This document shows positions 1-9,580 of a stretch of 64,000 nt of DNA, one piece after another (positions within the stretch are counted from its first letter, which is position 1; every line of letters begins with the position of its first letter). The notes beneath the pieces were generated by a model. That model had not been told where the DNA came from, searched no databases, and saw nothing but the letters and a program-made list of their open reading frames with translations. The translations under genes were made by a program, and so were the position numbers. Source of the stretch: Bog-473 sp963737745 (GTDB lineage: Bacteria > Actinomycetota > Acidimicrobiia > Acidimicrobiales > RAAP-2); NCBI GenBank assembly GCA_963737745.1, contig CAVTTR010000008.1:1-64000 (forward strand), in the 5' to 3' direction.

Positions 1-43
1 ATAACGAACGCCGGTCCTGGGTAAACGGCCGAGCTCGCCATAC

Positions 44-75
44 GCGACGAGGCGCCCCGAAGGGCGTCGCGTCGT
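44..75. terminator. Hairpin, possible terminator
   Basis: Two 14-base arms (44-57 and 62-75) pair at 11 of 14 positions around a CGAA tetraloop. A pyrimidine-rich stretch follows on the + strand but there is no real U-tract, so terminator function is only a guess. It could close a gene lying left of the window. Confidence 0.3.
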
Positions 76-372
76 TCCTCTGCCCACAGGGTGAGAATCA
101 ACTATCGCAGATCGTTGCCTCGCTTGCTCGCGTGCTCTGGGAATCGTGTTTCGATAGCGATTCAAGTGGATACAAATGACCCGTCGCTTCTCTCACTCAA
201 TGGCAGCGACCACGCCCCCGGACCGCCCGAGCGGTTGCGGGGGCTCTGATTCTCAGCCGGCGCCCGCGGTACCCCCCACGGACCGTCTGCTCAGCTCGGG
301 GCCCATGGACAACCCAGCCCACCTCATTGCAACTAGGGGTTTGCATCATGATTCTCTGGGTATATAGCAAGC
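76..372. other. Window start, no convincing gene
   Basis: Short open frames exist on both strands, but none has a convincing ribosome site, codon pattern or recognisable protein. With the hairpin just before it, this stretch is left as intergenic. Confidence 0.4.
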
Positions 373-561
373 ATGCGCCAGTCGACCAACCTCCAGGACT
401 ATGACGGAGATCTGAACTTCATACGGTACGAACTGAACCAACTGTGTGGGGCGAGATCCGACTGCGGGCGTTTCGCTCCCAGCGATGAGCGGCGGTATAA
501 CTACCTTTGCCGGCTCGAAGAGAGACTCCTGGCGGCGCCTAGCGCGGGTAACTACTACTGA
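373..561 (+). CDS. Small hypothetical protein (62 aa)
   Basis: A short frame whose product is rich in charged and aromatic residues (LNFIRYELNQL, YNYLCRLEERLL). It looks like a small helical protein rather than a chance frame. There is no signal peptide or membrane segment. I do not recognise a family. The start has no strong Shine-Dalgarno sequence. It converges on the next small frame with 7 bases between stops. A non-coding explanation is possible. Confidence 0.35.
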   Translation: MRQSTNLQDYDGDLNFIRYELNQLCGARSDCGRFAPSDERRYNYLCRLEERLLAAPSAGNYY

Positions 562-568
562 GTTAGCG

Positions 569-730
569 CTACAAGCCCTCCTCATCCCCAAGTAGGGCCT
601 CGAATCGGATCCCGCCGCTGTTTCGAACGCACCACGCCTCGAATGTCTGGAGAGCATCGGGGTCGTCCGCCATCAGGTTCGCTACCAAGAGGCTCAGCGC
701 CTCGTTTAGGTCATACTGGCCTGTCGCCAT
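569..730 (-). CDS. Small hypothetical protein (53 aa)
   Basis: The frame is open further upstream, but the part after the ATG at 730 reads as a compact acidic helical protein (LNEALSLLVANLMADDPD, LQTFEAWCVRN). I therefore take 730 as the start, although no clear ribosome site precedes it. No family recognised. The C-terminal half, GGIRFEALLGDEEGL, is soluble and acidic. Convergent with the preceding small frame. Confidence 0.4.
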   Translation of the reverse strand: MATGQYDLNEALSLLVANLMADDPDALQTFEAWCVRNSGGIRFEALLGDEEGL

Positions 731-896
731 CACCGATTTCGAGTCCAGATTGTGCCGTCGCCCATAAGGGCCCGAGCCCCTCTCAAGCTTGTTCCTCAAT
801 TGGGGTCGGAAGCAACGCCCAGTTTCTTTTACGGGCACGAAGCGTTGCAGGGAACACGCGCCGAGGTTGGCTTAGGTCAAGTGGTGAAGATTTTCC

Positions 897-1169
897 TTAC
901 CCCCCAGCGGATGGCCCAGCGGTGGTCGTCGTTACGCCGGTTGAAGGAGGCAGAGTCCCCTTGGTTTGCGAAGGTCGTTGGGACCCCGGAGCGTGGTTCT
1001 TCACTCCGGGCAGATGAACGGTGCTCGAAGTCGTGGGACCGCTACCAATCGGATTATCGCCACAAGACGTTAGGAGCCCTCCGAAGCCGACGATAAGCGC
1101 CATCGTAAAGATGGCCGAACCCCTCTTGCCTTTCGGCGTGCCACCCCGGCCCTTCAGAGAAGGAAACAT
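897..1169 (-). CDS. Small predicted lipoprotein (90 aa)
   Basis: The N-terminus carries basic residues (KGKR) and then a hydrophobic stretch ending in a lipobox-like LLTSC with the cysteine at residue 36. The rest is a Thr/Ser/Pro/Gly-rich low-complexity tail. This is the layout of a short lipid-anchored surface protein. A GGGAG sequence just upstream supports the ATG at 1169. An internal ATG at 1103 would shorten the signal peptide. No functional domain can be named. Confidence 0.45.
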   Translation of the reverse strand: MFPSLKGRGGTPKGKRGSAIFTMALIVGFGGLLTSCGDNPIGSGPTTSSTVHLPGVKNHAPGSQRPSQTKGTLPPSTGVTTTTAGPSAGG

Positions 1170-1210
1170 TTCTCCCTGCTACCCACTCCGACATGGTCGA
1201 AACGACGACG

Positions 1211-1405
1211 TTACTGAGGGGCCATCCCCACGATCTTTCGTCCCGTCGCCTTAGCCCACTGCTCAATCGCCTCCCAGGACCATACGCAGCCCCCGGACAG
1301 TTCGGCCTCTGGAGTCGGAAAACTTGCTTCCTCTTGAGCCATCTGATTGACCCACTGACGAGAGCACCCAAGTAAGGCCGCGATTTCGATTCCCGCCACT
1401 TCCAC
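1211..1405 (-). CDS. Small helix-turn-helix DNA-binding protein
   Basis: The reading VAGIEIAALLGCSRQWVNQ is a typical helix-turn-helix of the AlpA/excisionase or MerR-like 'winged' small regulators. It is followed by FPTPEAELSGGCVWSWEAIEQW, the family's usual 'FP.P...W....I..W' beta-hairpin and helix. The frame is open to 1468, but the segment before the GTG at 1405 has no homology-like character, so a GTG at 1405 (or 1399) is preferred. About 64 residues. It lies 28 bases downstream of the DUF3303 gene on the same strand. Its target is unknown. Confidence 0.6.
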   Translation of the reverse strand: MEVAGIEIAALLGCSRQWVNQMAQEEASFPTPEAELSGGCVWSWEAIEQWAKATGRKIVGMAPQ

Positions 1406-1433
1406 TTGTTGTTCGCAGGCGCAAGACGCCGGG

Positions 1434-1730
1434 TTAGAACTGGCGGCGCCCCATGACGTCGGGACCAATCTTCAGCCCTTCTTCAGCACTCACGGCGGGC
1501 AGAGTGGTGATGTCGAATACGTGTCCCCATGTAAGGCCAATCTCGAACAAGGCGGCGTAGTCGTCGGTCCGGAGGATGACGACCAGAGCGGGGTCACTCG
1601 CTGCTGTCCAAAACTCGCCAATGACTTCGGCTTCGGTGGGGTACTTCCAGCTGGCACGATTAATCAGCGCCTCGTCTCTCTGGTCTCGGGTCAAGCCCGG
1701 CTTCCACGAAAGGAGCATCACGTATTCCAT
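1434..1730 (-). CDS. DUF3303-type small protein
   Basis: A 98-residue protein beginning MEYVMLLSWKPGLTRDQRDEA. It continues with an 'IGEFW...SDPALVVILRTDDY' core typical of DUF3303 proteins, small ferredoxin-like alpha/beta folds of unknown function. Length matches the family. A purine-rich AAAGGGAAAC lies upstream of the ATG. It is followed on the same strand by the small HTH gene, so the two may be co-transcribed. No catalytic residues can be assigned. Confidence 0.7.
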   Translation of the reverse strand: MEYVMLLSWKPGLTRDQRDEALINRASWKYPTEAEVIGEFWTAASDPALVVILRTDDYAALFEIGLTWGHVFDITTLPAVSAEEGLKIGPDVMGRRQF

Positions 1731-1978
1731 CGTCTGTTTCCCTTTCTCGAGGGCCTTTCGACTGAAGATGGCCCCTCATCAGTGTGGGACGAGGGGTGAA
1801 ATGGGACAACAGTGGTACTACGAAATCAATGGTGGTGCTAGCACTGCGCCACGGGGTTCATCGGACAAGCCAAACGTCCCTAAGGGTGCCGTCGTTCGGG
1901 GACGAAGTGTGAGAGCGGCGCTGTACGCTCCTCTTGGTTTGGTAGACAAGGCGCTCACGTCGTCTCCGTGTACTACCG

Positions 1979-3472
1979 ATGGCGATCAGAGGGGGCATGG
2001 TGCATGGTGTGAGTTCCGGCGGTCAAGGCGAGGGACTGGTGATACGCGTTCTGCGAGTGCTCTTCGTGCTCGCGGCATCGGTCGCGATGACAGGGCTCGC
2101 CGCCTCAATTGCGTCTGCATCGGTTGCATCTGTATCGGTAGCGCAGCGTGCGCCCGATGTGCAGATCACGCCCCTCGGGACCAGTGGAAACGGAGTCCCG
2201 AACGAGTCCAAAGCGAGCGAACTCGTCGGTACGGGATATGTGGAGCGCGAGTACCTGATGTCAGGAACGGCCCGCCTGTTTTCGGGGTCCACCACGGCGG
2301 TCGCGACGCCGACCGGGCAGACGCTGCCGTACACCACCCGGCTGCTTGTGCGCGTGCCGAAGAAGGCGTCGCAGTTCAGCGGGCGCGTGGTGGTCGAGCC
2401 GTTCAACACAAGCGGCAAGACCGATCTCGATGCGGCGTGGGACGAGATTGGACCGCAGCTCATCAAGAACGGAGATGCGTGGATCGGGGTAACAGTGCGC
2501 AACTCATCGGTTGCTGCGCTGCAGTCATTCGATCCCGTGCGCTACGCAAAGGTGAGTCTGCCCTCGAATGGAGTGGAGTGGGACATCCTCACGCATGTCG
2601 CCCAGCTGGTCCGCTCGGGCGCGTCGCAGAGCCCACTTCATCCGCTCTTGGTGAAATACGTCTACCAGGCCGGTTACTCCCAGAGCGCGGTTGACTCGGT
2701 GACGTACGCCGATTCGATCAACCCGATCGCCAAGCGAACCGGGGGCGGGTACCTCTATAACGGCTTCTTGATCATGGGCCACGACGCGAGCTTCACTCCA
2801 CTCAATTCAGGTGTCCTTGTACTGCCGAAATTCGAGTTCCATGCCTTCGCGAAGAAAACAACCTCGCCGATCGTCGACGTCGAGACCCAGACCGACGTGC
2901 TGGGTTTCCAGATCGCTACCTACGTCAACCCCGGGGGAGCCTCGGTCCGCCGTCCCGATAGCGACACGCCGGGTGACCAGTACCAACTCTACGAAATCCC
3001 TGGCGCGTCGCACGCTTCGGGTGAACCCGGCTGCGACGGGACGTCGACAACCTTCCCGCTGCAGTACTTCGAGCAGGCCGCACTCATGAACCTTTATGCC
3101 GAGGTGGAACACGGTACGAAGCCACCCCACGGCCCTCTGATGAACCTCGCCTCCAAGGGCGTGGTGTCAACGCCCGTCCTTGACGCCAATGGCAACGCGA
3201 CGGGCGGTGTCCGCTCACCGTTCCTCGACGACGCCCTGGCGCGCTACGAGTCCAGCGACACGCCGGAAGGGCTCTGCACGCTCGAAGGTGTGGAGACCCC
3301 GCTGAACTCCGCCACCCTCCTGGCGCACTACCACAGTGTCAGCGGATACATGCGAACGTTCACCGCCGACCTTGACCGGACCATCAGCAATCGTTTCCTT
3401 CCGGCGTCGGACCGAGCACAGATCCTGGCCGCTGCCCGGGCCAAGGCGTCCACGGCACTCGGCACCCCCTGA
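1979..3472 (+). CDS. Secreted alpha/beta hydrolase domain protein (Abhydrolase_10 type)
   Basis: A 497-residue exported protein. After a short leader, residues about 21-50 form a signal peptide (VIRVLRVLFVLAASVAM). The rest matches the large Abhydrolase_10-like family: an N-terminal beta-rich part with 'TRLLVRVPKK...FSGRVVVEPFNTS', a nucleophile elbow GYSQSA about two fifths along, a 'VETQTDVLG' segment that may supply the acid, and a histidine in 'IPGASHAS'. Substrate is unknown; esterase-type chemistry is inferred. Later ATG/GTG codons at 2003 and 2037 are alternative starts and would give a cleaner signal peptide. It stands alone. Confidence 0.8.
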   Translation: MAIRGGMVHGVSSGGQGEGLVIRVLRVLFVLAASVAMTGLAASIASASVASVSVAQRAPDVQITPLGTSGNGVPNESKASELVGTGYVEREYLMSGTARLFSGSTTAVATPTGQTLPYTTRLLVRVPKKASQFSGRVVVEPFNTSGKTDLDAAWDEIGPQLIKNGDAWIGVTVRNSSVAALQSFDPVRYAKVSLPSNGVEWDILTHVAQLVRSGASQSPLHPLLVKYVYQAGYSQSAVDSVTYADSINPIAKRTGGGYLYNGFLIMGHDASFTPLNSGVLVLPKFEFHAFAKKTTSPIVDVETQTDVLGFQIATYVNPGGASVRRPDSDTPGDQYQLYEIPGASHASGEPGCDGTSTTFPLQYFEQAALMNLYAEVEHGTKPPHGPLMNLASKGVVSTPVLDANGNATGGVRSPFLDDALARYESSDTPEGLCTLEGVETPLNSATLLAHYHSVSGYMRTFTADLDRTISNRFLPASDRAQILAAARAKASTALGTP

Positions 3473-3704
3473 GGCAGCGTCCGTTTCGACGGCCCGGGTC
3501 CGGGTAGCCCAAGATCATGTCAACCCCCGAATCACCCATAGGGCCGGCCGACGCACCGTCACCATCGGACGCGCCGAGCGGAGACGAGAAAACTGGCGAA
3601 GGTCAAGCGAGGACGAATCGGGAGGAAGAGCCCGCCGGCGTGACCAGGTAACGGGTAATCGTGTTAGAGAATCGGTGAAAGGCAACAACCATCGGAGGCG
3701 GTCC

Positions 3705-4254
3705 ATGGGAAGGCACATGGGAAGGCAACCCCCCCTTATCAAAATATTGATGACATGGCTCGCGATCTCTGCCGGCGGCGCGTGGGCTCTCGCTCTGGCG
3801 AGCCCGGCTTCGGCTGCTCCGACGCCGGGCTCTCGGACCACGTTGCACTTCTTTTCCAAACACACGTCGGCGTCCTACTTCAACCCCGACGGTACGAATA
3901 TTGCCGACGGGACCACTCTGGTTCCGGGGGGACTTCTATACCTTCACCGACGCCGACTATGTCGGGAACCATGTGCATCATGCCAAGAAGGCGAGCGGAT
4001 CAGACTTCATCACCTGCACGCTGACCAGCGAAACGACCGGGGTCTGCGACGGAGCGTTGTCGCTGCGAGACTCCATGCTCGTCATCACTCGCACGCCGGT
4101 TGACCTCAGCAAGAATGCAACGATTCCAATCGTTGGCGGAACAGGAACATTACGTAATATCGAGAACGCGAGCGTGGTGATTAAGGGCGTTGGCAATTCC
4201 CGTAACAACGATCTGGTGATCCGTTACGACGAGCCCGCCCTGCCGCCGGTATAG
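3705..4254 (+). CDS. Secreted allene-oxide-cyclase-barrel-like protein, frameshifted
   Basis: Begins MGRHMGRQPPLIKILM with a signal peptide ending around ALASPASAA, and a GGAGGCGG ribosome site just upstream. The first frame runs to about 3926 (LHFFSKHTSASYFNPDGT). The continuation FYTFTDADYVGNHVHH...GGTGTLRNIENASVVIKGVG lies in another frame. Dropping one G from the six-G run at 3926-3931 joins them as ...LVPGDFYTFTDADY. The joined protein of about 182 residues resembles the secreted AOC-barrel/dirigent-like proteins of actinobacteria, which end in 'GGTG.yr.a.G...v...g...DltI'. Function unknown; the family assignment is moderate. Confidence 0.6.
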
Positions 4255-4524
4255 TCAGAGAAGCGCACTGCCGGGTCGACCCGTGGCATTGCTCGCTTTT
4301 GTCGCCGAGACAGCGCCTTGAGCGCGACGACCCCTCATCTCCCTGAAATGAACCACCGTTCGACGCCTGTTCTGCTCGGGGAAACCGATCCGAATTGCAG
4401 AGAGTTGGGGGACGTGCAAATGTCATCCCCGTTCCACGCGGTTGCAGCCGCTCCGGGCGGAGCGCCCGGGCGCCGTGGCGGGTGGAGCCCGAGCGTTCGT
4501 TCTAGGAGTGGAGGTGGGGGTGGC

Positions 4525-5641
4525 ATGAGTGCGCTGACCGGAATCAAGGTCGTCGACCTAACGCGGTTCCCGCCCGGGGCTTATTGCACCGTGTTGCTCG
4601 CTGATCTCGGCGCCGACGTCGTGCGTATCGACGCCCCGGGGTCGAATCCGAACATGTTCGGAGGAAGTGCCGGCATCGGACGTGGGAAGCGATCGGCTGC
4701 ACTCGATTTTCGCCATCCCGACTATGAGGCAGTCCTGCGCCGGCTCGTGGCACAGGCCGATGTCGTCGTCGACAACGCTCGCCCAGGATCGCTCGATGAG
4801 CGCGGGTACGGTCCGAAGAAGGCGACAGCGGAGCATCCAAGACTGATTTGGGCCTCGATCACTGGTTTCGGCCAAGACGGTCCCTACGCCACCTGGCCCG
4901 GCCACGACCTCACGTACATCGCGCACTCGGGCCTCCTCTCGGCGCTGAACCACCTCCCGTGGCACCCGCAGACCGTGATTGCCGTGCCGACGGGCGGACT
5001 GATGGCGGTGACTGCCATTACGACCGCTCTATTCGACCGCGAGCGCACCGGGAAAGGGGCACATATCGACGTCAGCCTCTCCGAGTCGGCGACCTGGCTA
5101 CTGAGCGGGGTGGAGGGCCACCTCTCCGACTCCGGTTGGACTATCCCGATCTCACCGGCCCGCAACATGTACCAATGCGCGGACGGGCGGTGGGTGACCA
5201 CGGCGGCCGACGAGCCACGAACGTGGACTGCACTGTGCCAAGGACTCGGTCTGAACGACCTCGCTGAGTCTGGTCGTCCGGCCAGCGATGACTACGAGGC
5301 GGTGCGGCTCCGCTTTGCCGAGGCCTTTGCCACCCGACCGGCCAGCGAGTGGGTGGCCGAGCCTCGGTCCCAATGGTGTGACCATCAGCTTCGTACACGA
5401 GGGATCGACCTTCGTCGACGATCCGCAGGTTCGCGCCCGGGGCAGCGTCGTCGATGTGGGCGGGCACCCCGTACCCGCCAACCCGATTCGCATCAACGGG
5501 TCCGACGGCCCACGTGCCACTACTGTCACCACCCCGCCGGCCAGCGCCGGCGCTGACACCGACGCGGTACTGGCCGAGGCCGGCTACACAGCAGAAGAGA
5601 TAGAAGCCATGCATGCATCAGGACTACTTGGGGAGGCGTAA
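4525..5641 (+). CDS. CaiB/BaiF-type CoA-transferase (class III), frameshifted
   Basis: Class III CoA-transferases move CoA between acyl acids. The sequence opens with the hallmark 'LTGIKVVDLTRFPPGAYC...LADLGADVVRID', then 'RGKRSAALDFR', a conserved VVDNARPGSLDERGYG segment that should hold the catalytic Asp region, and 'SITGFGQDGPY'. GGAGGTGGGGG precedes the ATG at 4525. The frame breaks at about 5362: deleting one C of the CC at 5362-5363 joins 'SEWVAE' to 'LGPNGVTISFVHEGS'. The restored protein has 371 residues, a normal length. Its stop directly abuts the next ATG, so it heads the SDR/amidohydrolase/ALDH operon. Confidence 0.85.
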
Positions 5642-6415
5642 ATGTCATACGAGCTCGATCTAACGGGCCACAAGGCCCTGGTTACCGGTGGTGGCCAAGG
5701 GGTTGGGCGTGGGATCGCCCATGCCTACGCCGAAGCCGGCGCCGAGGTCGTCGTCAACGACTTCGTGGCCGAACGGGCCAACGAGGTGGTCGACGAGCTC
5801 GGGGCACTCGGTGCCATCGCCACGGCGGCGCCGTTCGACGTAAGCGACTACGACGCCGTCGTGAAGGCCGTAGGCGATTCTGGCATCGACATCCTCGCCA
5901 ACAACGCCGGAAACGCAGGTCCCGAGGGCTTCAACTTCGCCCCGTTCGCCGAGTCCGAGCCCGCCGATTGGAACCGCTACTTCTCCGTCAACCTATTCGG
6001 CGTCATGAACTGCACCCGCGCTGTACTACCGGGGATGATCAGCAAGGGCTGGGGCCGTGTGATCACGATCGTCTCCGACGCGGGGCGCTGGGGTGAGCCG
6101 CGTATGGCCGCCTACTCGGCCGCCAAGTCCGGCGCCGCCGGATTCACCCGCTCACTTGCCCGAGACGTCGGGCGGTTTGGGGTCACCGTCAACAACATCG
6201 CGCTGGCCAGCATCGCGAGCGGCGAGATGGCGACAGCGGAGAGAACTCCCGAAGAGGCCGAGCGGTTCAAGAAGCAGATGAGCAATTACATCATTCGCCG
6301 CTTCGGGCGTCCCGACGACATTGCGGCGATGGCCACATTCCTCGCCAGCCCCCGGTCCGAGTGGATCACCGGTCAGACATACCCCGTGAACGGCGGCTAC
6401 ACGGTCAATCAGTAA
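5642..6415 (+). CDS. SDR family NAD(P)-dependent oxidoreductase
   Basis: A 257-residue classical short-chain dehydrogenase. The cofactor loop TGGGQGVG is at residues 15-22, NNAG at 87-90, catalytic Ser145, and the YSAAK motif with Tyr158 and Lys162. It ends 'SEWITGQTYPVNGGYTVNQ', the usual family tail. It starts with no gap after the CoA-transferase stop, which implies translational coupling. In this context it probably oxidises a hydroxyacyl or alcohol intermediate of the same catabolic route. The specific substrate cannot be read from sequence. Confidence 0.9.
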   Translation: MSYELDLTGHKALVTGGGQGVGRGIAHAYAEAGAEVVVNDFVAERANEVVDELGALGAIATAAPFDVSDYDAVVKAVGDSGIDILANNAGNAGPEGFNFAPFAESEPADWNRYFSVNLFGVMNCTRAVLPGMISKGWGRVITIVSDAGRWGEPRMAAYSAAKSGAAGFTRSLARDVGRFGVTVNNIALASIASGEMATAERTPEEAERFKKQMSNYIIRRFGRPDDIAAMATFLASPRSEWITGQTYPVNGGYTVNQ

Positions 6416-6622
6416 CAAAACCGGACCCGGCTCACGCTCCTGGCTCGGCAGCGTCCGCTAGCTGTCCACCCGTGTGCGGCCGATGGGCCCGCTAACGTGA
6501 TTTCGTGAGATAGTGGTCACGTTCCCCAGGGGGGGACCAGAGTGAACTCGCTGGCCGTCCACTAGGAACCGCACTAGATTCCACCAGAGGCGGCGGCCGG
6601 CGCCGTACGAATGGAGAACACC

Positions 6623-7897
6623 ATGGACATGGACGACATGATCCTCATCAGCGTCGACGACCACTCGATTGAGCCGCCGGGCATGTACGACCAACACCTG
6701 CCCGCCAAATACATGGATCAGGCCCCCAAGATCGTCAAGAACGATCAAGGGCTCGATCAGTGGGTCTTTCAGGGTCAGGCGACCACCACGCCGTTCGGCA
6801 TGGCCGCCACCGTCGGGTGGCCCCACGAGGAGTGGGGCTTCAACCCCGGCAGCTTCTCCGAGCTCCGACCGGGCTGCTTCGACATCCACGAGCGGGTGCG
6901 TGACATGAACGTCAACGGTGTGCTGGCGTCCATGTGCTTCCCGACCATGGCGGGGTTCAACGCCCGCACCTTCACCGAGGGCGGCGACAAGGACATCTCA
7001 CTCGTCATGCTCCAGGCCTATAACGACTGGCACATCGACGAGTGGTGCGGCACCTACCCGGGCCGGTTCATCCCGCTGGGGATCGTACCGATGTGGGACA
7101 TCGACCTGGCCGTGAAGGAGGTGCACCGCATCGCGAAGAAGGGGTGCCGGGCCATCAGCTTCCTGGAGGCGCCGCACTCCCAGGGGTACCCGAGCTTCCT
7201 CTCGGGTCATTGGGATCCGATGCTCGAGGCGATCATCGATGAGAACATGGTGCTCTGCCTGCACATCGGCGGCGCCTCCGGTCTCATTACACTGGCTCCC
7301 GAAGCGCCCATCGACCACACCATCGTGCTCCCGACTCAGGTCACCATGTTGGTCGCCCAAGACCTCCTCTTCGGCCCGACCCTGCGCAAGTACCCCGCAC
7401 TTCGGGTCGCCTTGTCCGAGGGGGGCATCGGGTGGATCCCGTTCTACCTCGAACGGGCGGACCGTCACTTCAAGAACCAGAGCTGGATCCACAACGACTT
7501 CGGGGGCAAGCTGCCGTCGGAGGTCTTCCGCGACCACTTCTTGGCCTGCTTCATCACCGATCCGTCCGGACTGGCGGCGCAACACCGCATCGGCGTCGAT
7601 ATCCTCGCCTGGGAGTGCGACTACCCGCACACCGACACCACCTGGCCGGAATCGCCCGAGCTGTTGTGGCGCGAGCTGCAGGAGGCGGGTACGACGGACG
7701 AGAACATCGACAAGATCACCTGGAAGAACGCCCTGAAGTTCTTCGACTGGGACCCGTTCACCCATATACCCAAGGATCAATCCAACGTCGGCGCACTGCG
7801 TGCACTCGCCGCCAACGTCGACACCACCCGCATGTCGAAGGACGAATGGCGTAGGCAAAACGAGGCGGCGGGAATCGGGCTCGTTCCGAGCGCATAG
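6623..7897 (+). CDS. Amidohydrolase-2 family metal-dependent hydrolase
   Basis: A TIM-barrel hydrolase or decarboxylase of the amidohydrolase_2 family. It starts with the metal-site strand 'ISVDDHSIEPP' and has the central 'CLHIGGAS' histidine strand, 'VALSEGGIGWIPFYLERAD', and the C-terminal 'ILAWECDYPHTDTTWP' with the conserved Asp and His. An in-frame ATG lies at 6611, but GGAG seven bases before the ATG at 6623 makes 6623 the better start (424 residues). It sits between the SDR and the aldehyde dehydrogenase. A second, distinct paralogue lies at 9581-10745. Substrate unknown. Confidence 0.88.
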   Translation: MDMDDMILISVDDHSIEPPGMYDQHLPAKYMDQAPKIVKNDQGLDQWVFQGQATTTPFGMAATVGWPHEEWGFNPGSFSELRPGCFDIHERVRDMNVNGVLASMCFPTMAGFNARTFTEGGDKDISLVMLQAYNDWHIDEWCGTYPGRFIPLGIVPMWDIDLAVKEVHRIAKKGCRAISFLEAPHSQGYPSFLSGHWDPMLEAIIDENMVLCLHIGGASGLITLAPEAPIDHTIVLPTQVTMLVAQDLLFGPTLRKYPALRVALSEGGIGWIPFYLERADRHFKNQSWIHNDFGGKLPSEVFRDHFLACFITDPSGLAAQHRIGVDILAWECDYPHTDTTWPESPELLWRELQEAGTTDENIDKITWKNALKFFDWDPFTHIPKDQSNVGALRALAANVDTTRMSKDEWRRQNEAAGIGLVPSA

Positions 7898-7931
7898 CTG
7901 GGCTTTTCCCCTTAACGAAAGGATTCATGCG

Positions 7932-9464
7932 ATGACCAAGCAGTGGAACTTCGACCTCTTCATCGACGGGAAGTGGGAAAAGGGCGAGGCCGGCGGCAAA
8001 GAGATCGAGGTGCTCAACCCGGCCACCGAAGAGGTCGTCGGGATCGTGCCCGAAGCGTCGGCCAAGGACGCAGTCCGAGCCATCGAGGCCGCGCGCCGTG
8101 CCTTCGACGAAGGGCCATGGCCTTCGATGAAGCCGGCCGAGCGTGGTGGCTACCTCCGGAAGATGGCCGAGATCCTGCGGCGTCGCCAAGATGAGCTCCG
8201 CGAGATCATCGTGGCCGAAGTGGGCTGCGCCGGGTTCATGATCGACTACGTCCAGGCCTCAGGGTCGATCCCACTGTTCGAGACCAACGCCGCCCTGGCC
8301 GAGAGCGGCTATCAGTGGGCAGAGGTCGACCCGCCGACCGGAGGCCCGAGGGGAATGGGTGGGCATGCGCTCGTCCGCGAGCCCGTGGGTGTCGTCGGCG
8401 CGATCACGCCGTTCAACGTGCCGTTCTTTCTGAACGCGGTCAAGTGCGCTCCCGCACTGGGTGCGGGCTGCACCGTCGTGCTCAAGCCACACCCGTGGAC
8501 GCCGCTCAACGCCTTCCTCATCGCAGAGGCGGCTGAGGAAGCAGGCCTGCCCGACGGAGTGTTCAATGTCGTGACCGGTCACGTAGAAGTGGGCGAGCAA
8601 CTGACCACCAGCCCGCTCGTCGACATGATCACCATGACCGGGTCGACCGCGACCGGAAAGCGGATCATGGCCGCCGGGGCCGAAACCATGAAGCGACTGC
8701 ACCTTGAGCTCGGGGGCAAGTCCGCCATGGTCGTCCTCGACGATGTCGACGAGGACTATGTCCGCACCATCGGCTTCGGGGCGGTACTTTCGAACGCCGG
8801 TCAGGGCTGCGTGATCCAGACACGTCTCCTGCTGCCCGAGAAGTTCCTCGACGCCTACAAGGAGGGCGTGCTGGCGGCGTACAAGGAAGTCAAGATCGGT
8901 CCCGCCACCGACCCCACCGTCACCCTCGGACCGCTCATCAGTGCGGCCCAGCGCGACAAGGTCGAATCGCTCGTGCAGTCGGGCATCGACGAGGGCGCCG
9001 AGGTGGTCTGCGGCGCCAGGCGTCCTCCCGGCCTCGACAAGGGGTACTTCTACGAGCCCACCGTCCTGATCGGTACCAACGACATGCGCATCGCCCAGGA
9101 GGAGATCTTCGGGCCGGTCATGACCGTGGTCCCCTACTCAGGTCAGGATCGCGATGCGATCCGCATCGCCAACGACTCGATTTACGGGCTTGGAGGCGGT
9201 GTCGTCGCGGCGAATACCTCGCGGGCATTCAACGTGGCCCGGCAGATACGCGCCGGCTTCATGAACGCCACGGGCGTTGGCGGCGTTCCGCTCGCCGACC
9301 TCGGTCCCGGCAACGGCCAGGGCCCGGGCTGGGGAGGTCACAGCATGTTCGGCATCGGGCAGACCGGCGCCTTCGGTGGCTTCAAGCAGAGCGGCGTTGG
9401 CCGGGAGTGGGGCCACCACGGCTTCGAGGCATTCACGGAACTGAAGAGCCTCTCCTGGAGTTGA
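7932..9464 (+). CDS. NAD(P)-dependent aldehyde dehydrogenase
   Basis: A 510-residue ALDH that oxidises an aldehyde to the acid. Visible landmarks are Asn162 (ITPFNVPFF), Lys185 (VVLKPHP), the 'TGSTATGK' cofactor loop, general base Glu259 in LELGGKS, catalytic Cys293 in NAGQGC, and the C-terminal 'GGFKQSGVGREWG'. AAAGGA precedes the ATG at 7932, and the in-frame sequence before it is not ALDH-like. Last gene of the operon starting at 4525. It ends 13 bases before a strong terminator hairpin. Confidence 0.93.
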   Translation: MTKQWNFDLFIDGKWEKGEAGGKEIEVLNPATEEVVGIVPEASAKDAVRAIEAARRAFDEGPWPSMKPAERGGYLRKMAEILRRRQDELREIIVAEVGCAGFMIDYVQASGSIPLFETNAALAESGYQWAEVDPPTGGPRGMGGHALVREPVGVVGAITPFNVPFFLNAVKCAPALGAGCTVVLKPHPWTPLNAFLIAEAAEEAGLPDGVFNVVTGHVEVGEQLTTSPLVDMITMTGSTATGKRIMAAGAETMKRLHLELGGKSAMVVLDDVDEDYVRTIGFGAVLSNAGQGCVIQTRLLLPEKFLDAYKEGVLAAYKEVKIGPATDPTVTLGPLISAAQRDKVESLVQSGIDEGAEVVCGARRPPGLDKGYFYEPTVLIGTNDMRIAQEEIFGPVMTVVPYSGQDRDAIRIANDSIYGLGGGVVAANTSRAFNVARQIRAGFMNATGVGGVPLADLGPGNGQGPGWGGHSMFGIGQTGAFGGFKQSGVGREWGHHGFEAFTELKSLSWS

Positions 9465-9477
9465 AATAGCTCAGCGG

Positions 9478-9535
9478 TAGACGAAAGGGCCCCTGTCTCA
9501 CCCCCCCAAGGGATGCGACAGGGGCCCTTCGTCTA
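9478..9535. terminator. Bidirectional intrinsic terminator
   Basis: Arms GTAGACGAAAGGGCCCCTGT (from 9478) and its complement ending at about 9535 pair over roughly 19 positions, with one bulged A. The loop includes a C7 run. It sits exactly between the convergent stops of the ALDH and the second amidohydrolase, so it should stop transcription from both sides. Confidence 0.85.
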
Positions 9536-9580
9536 TCTCCCGTCCCCCGGCGGGTCAGATCGCCGGGGGTCGATGGGCTC

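Noticed and set aside
6998..7858. 286-residue open frame antisense to the amidohydrolase
   Set aside because: Shadow of the real gene; no ribosome site or domain.
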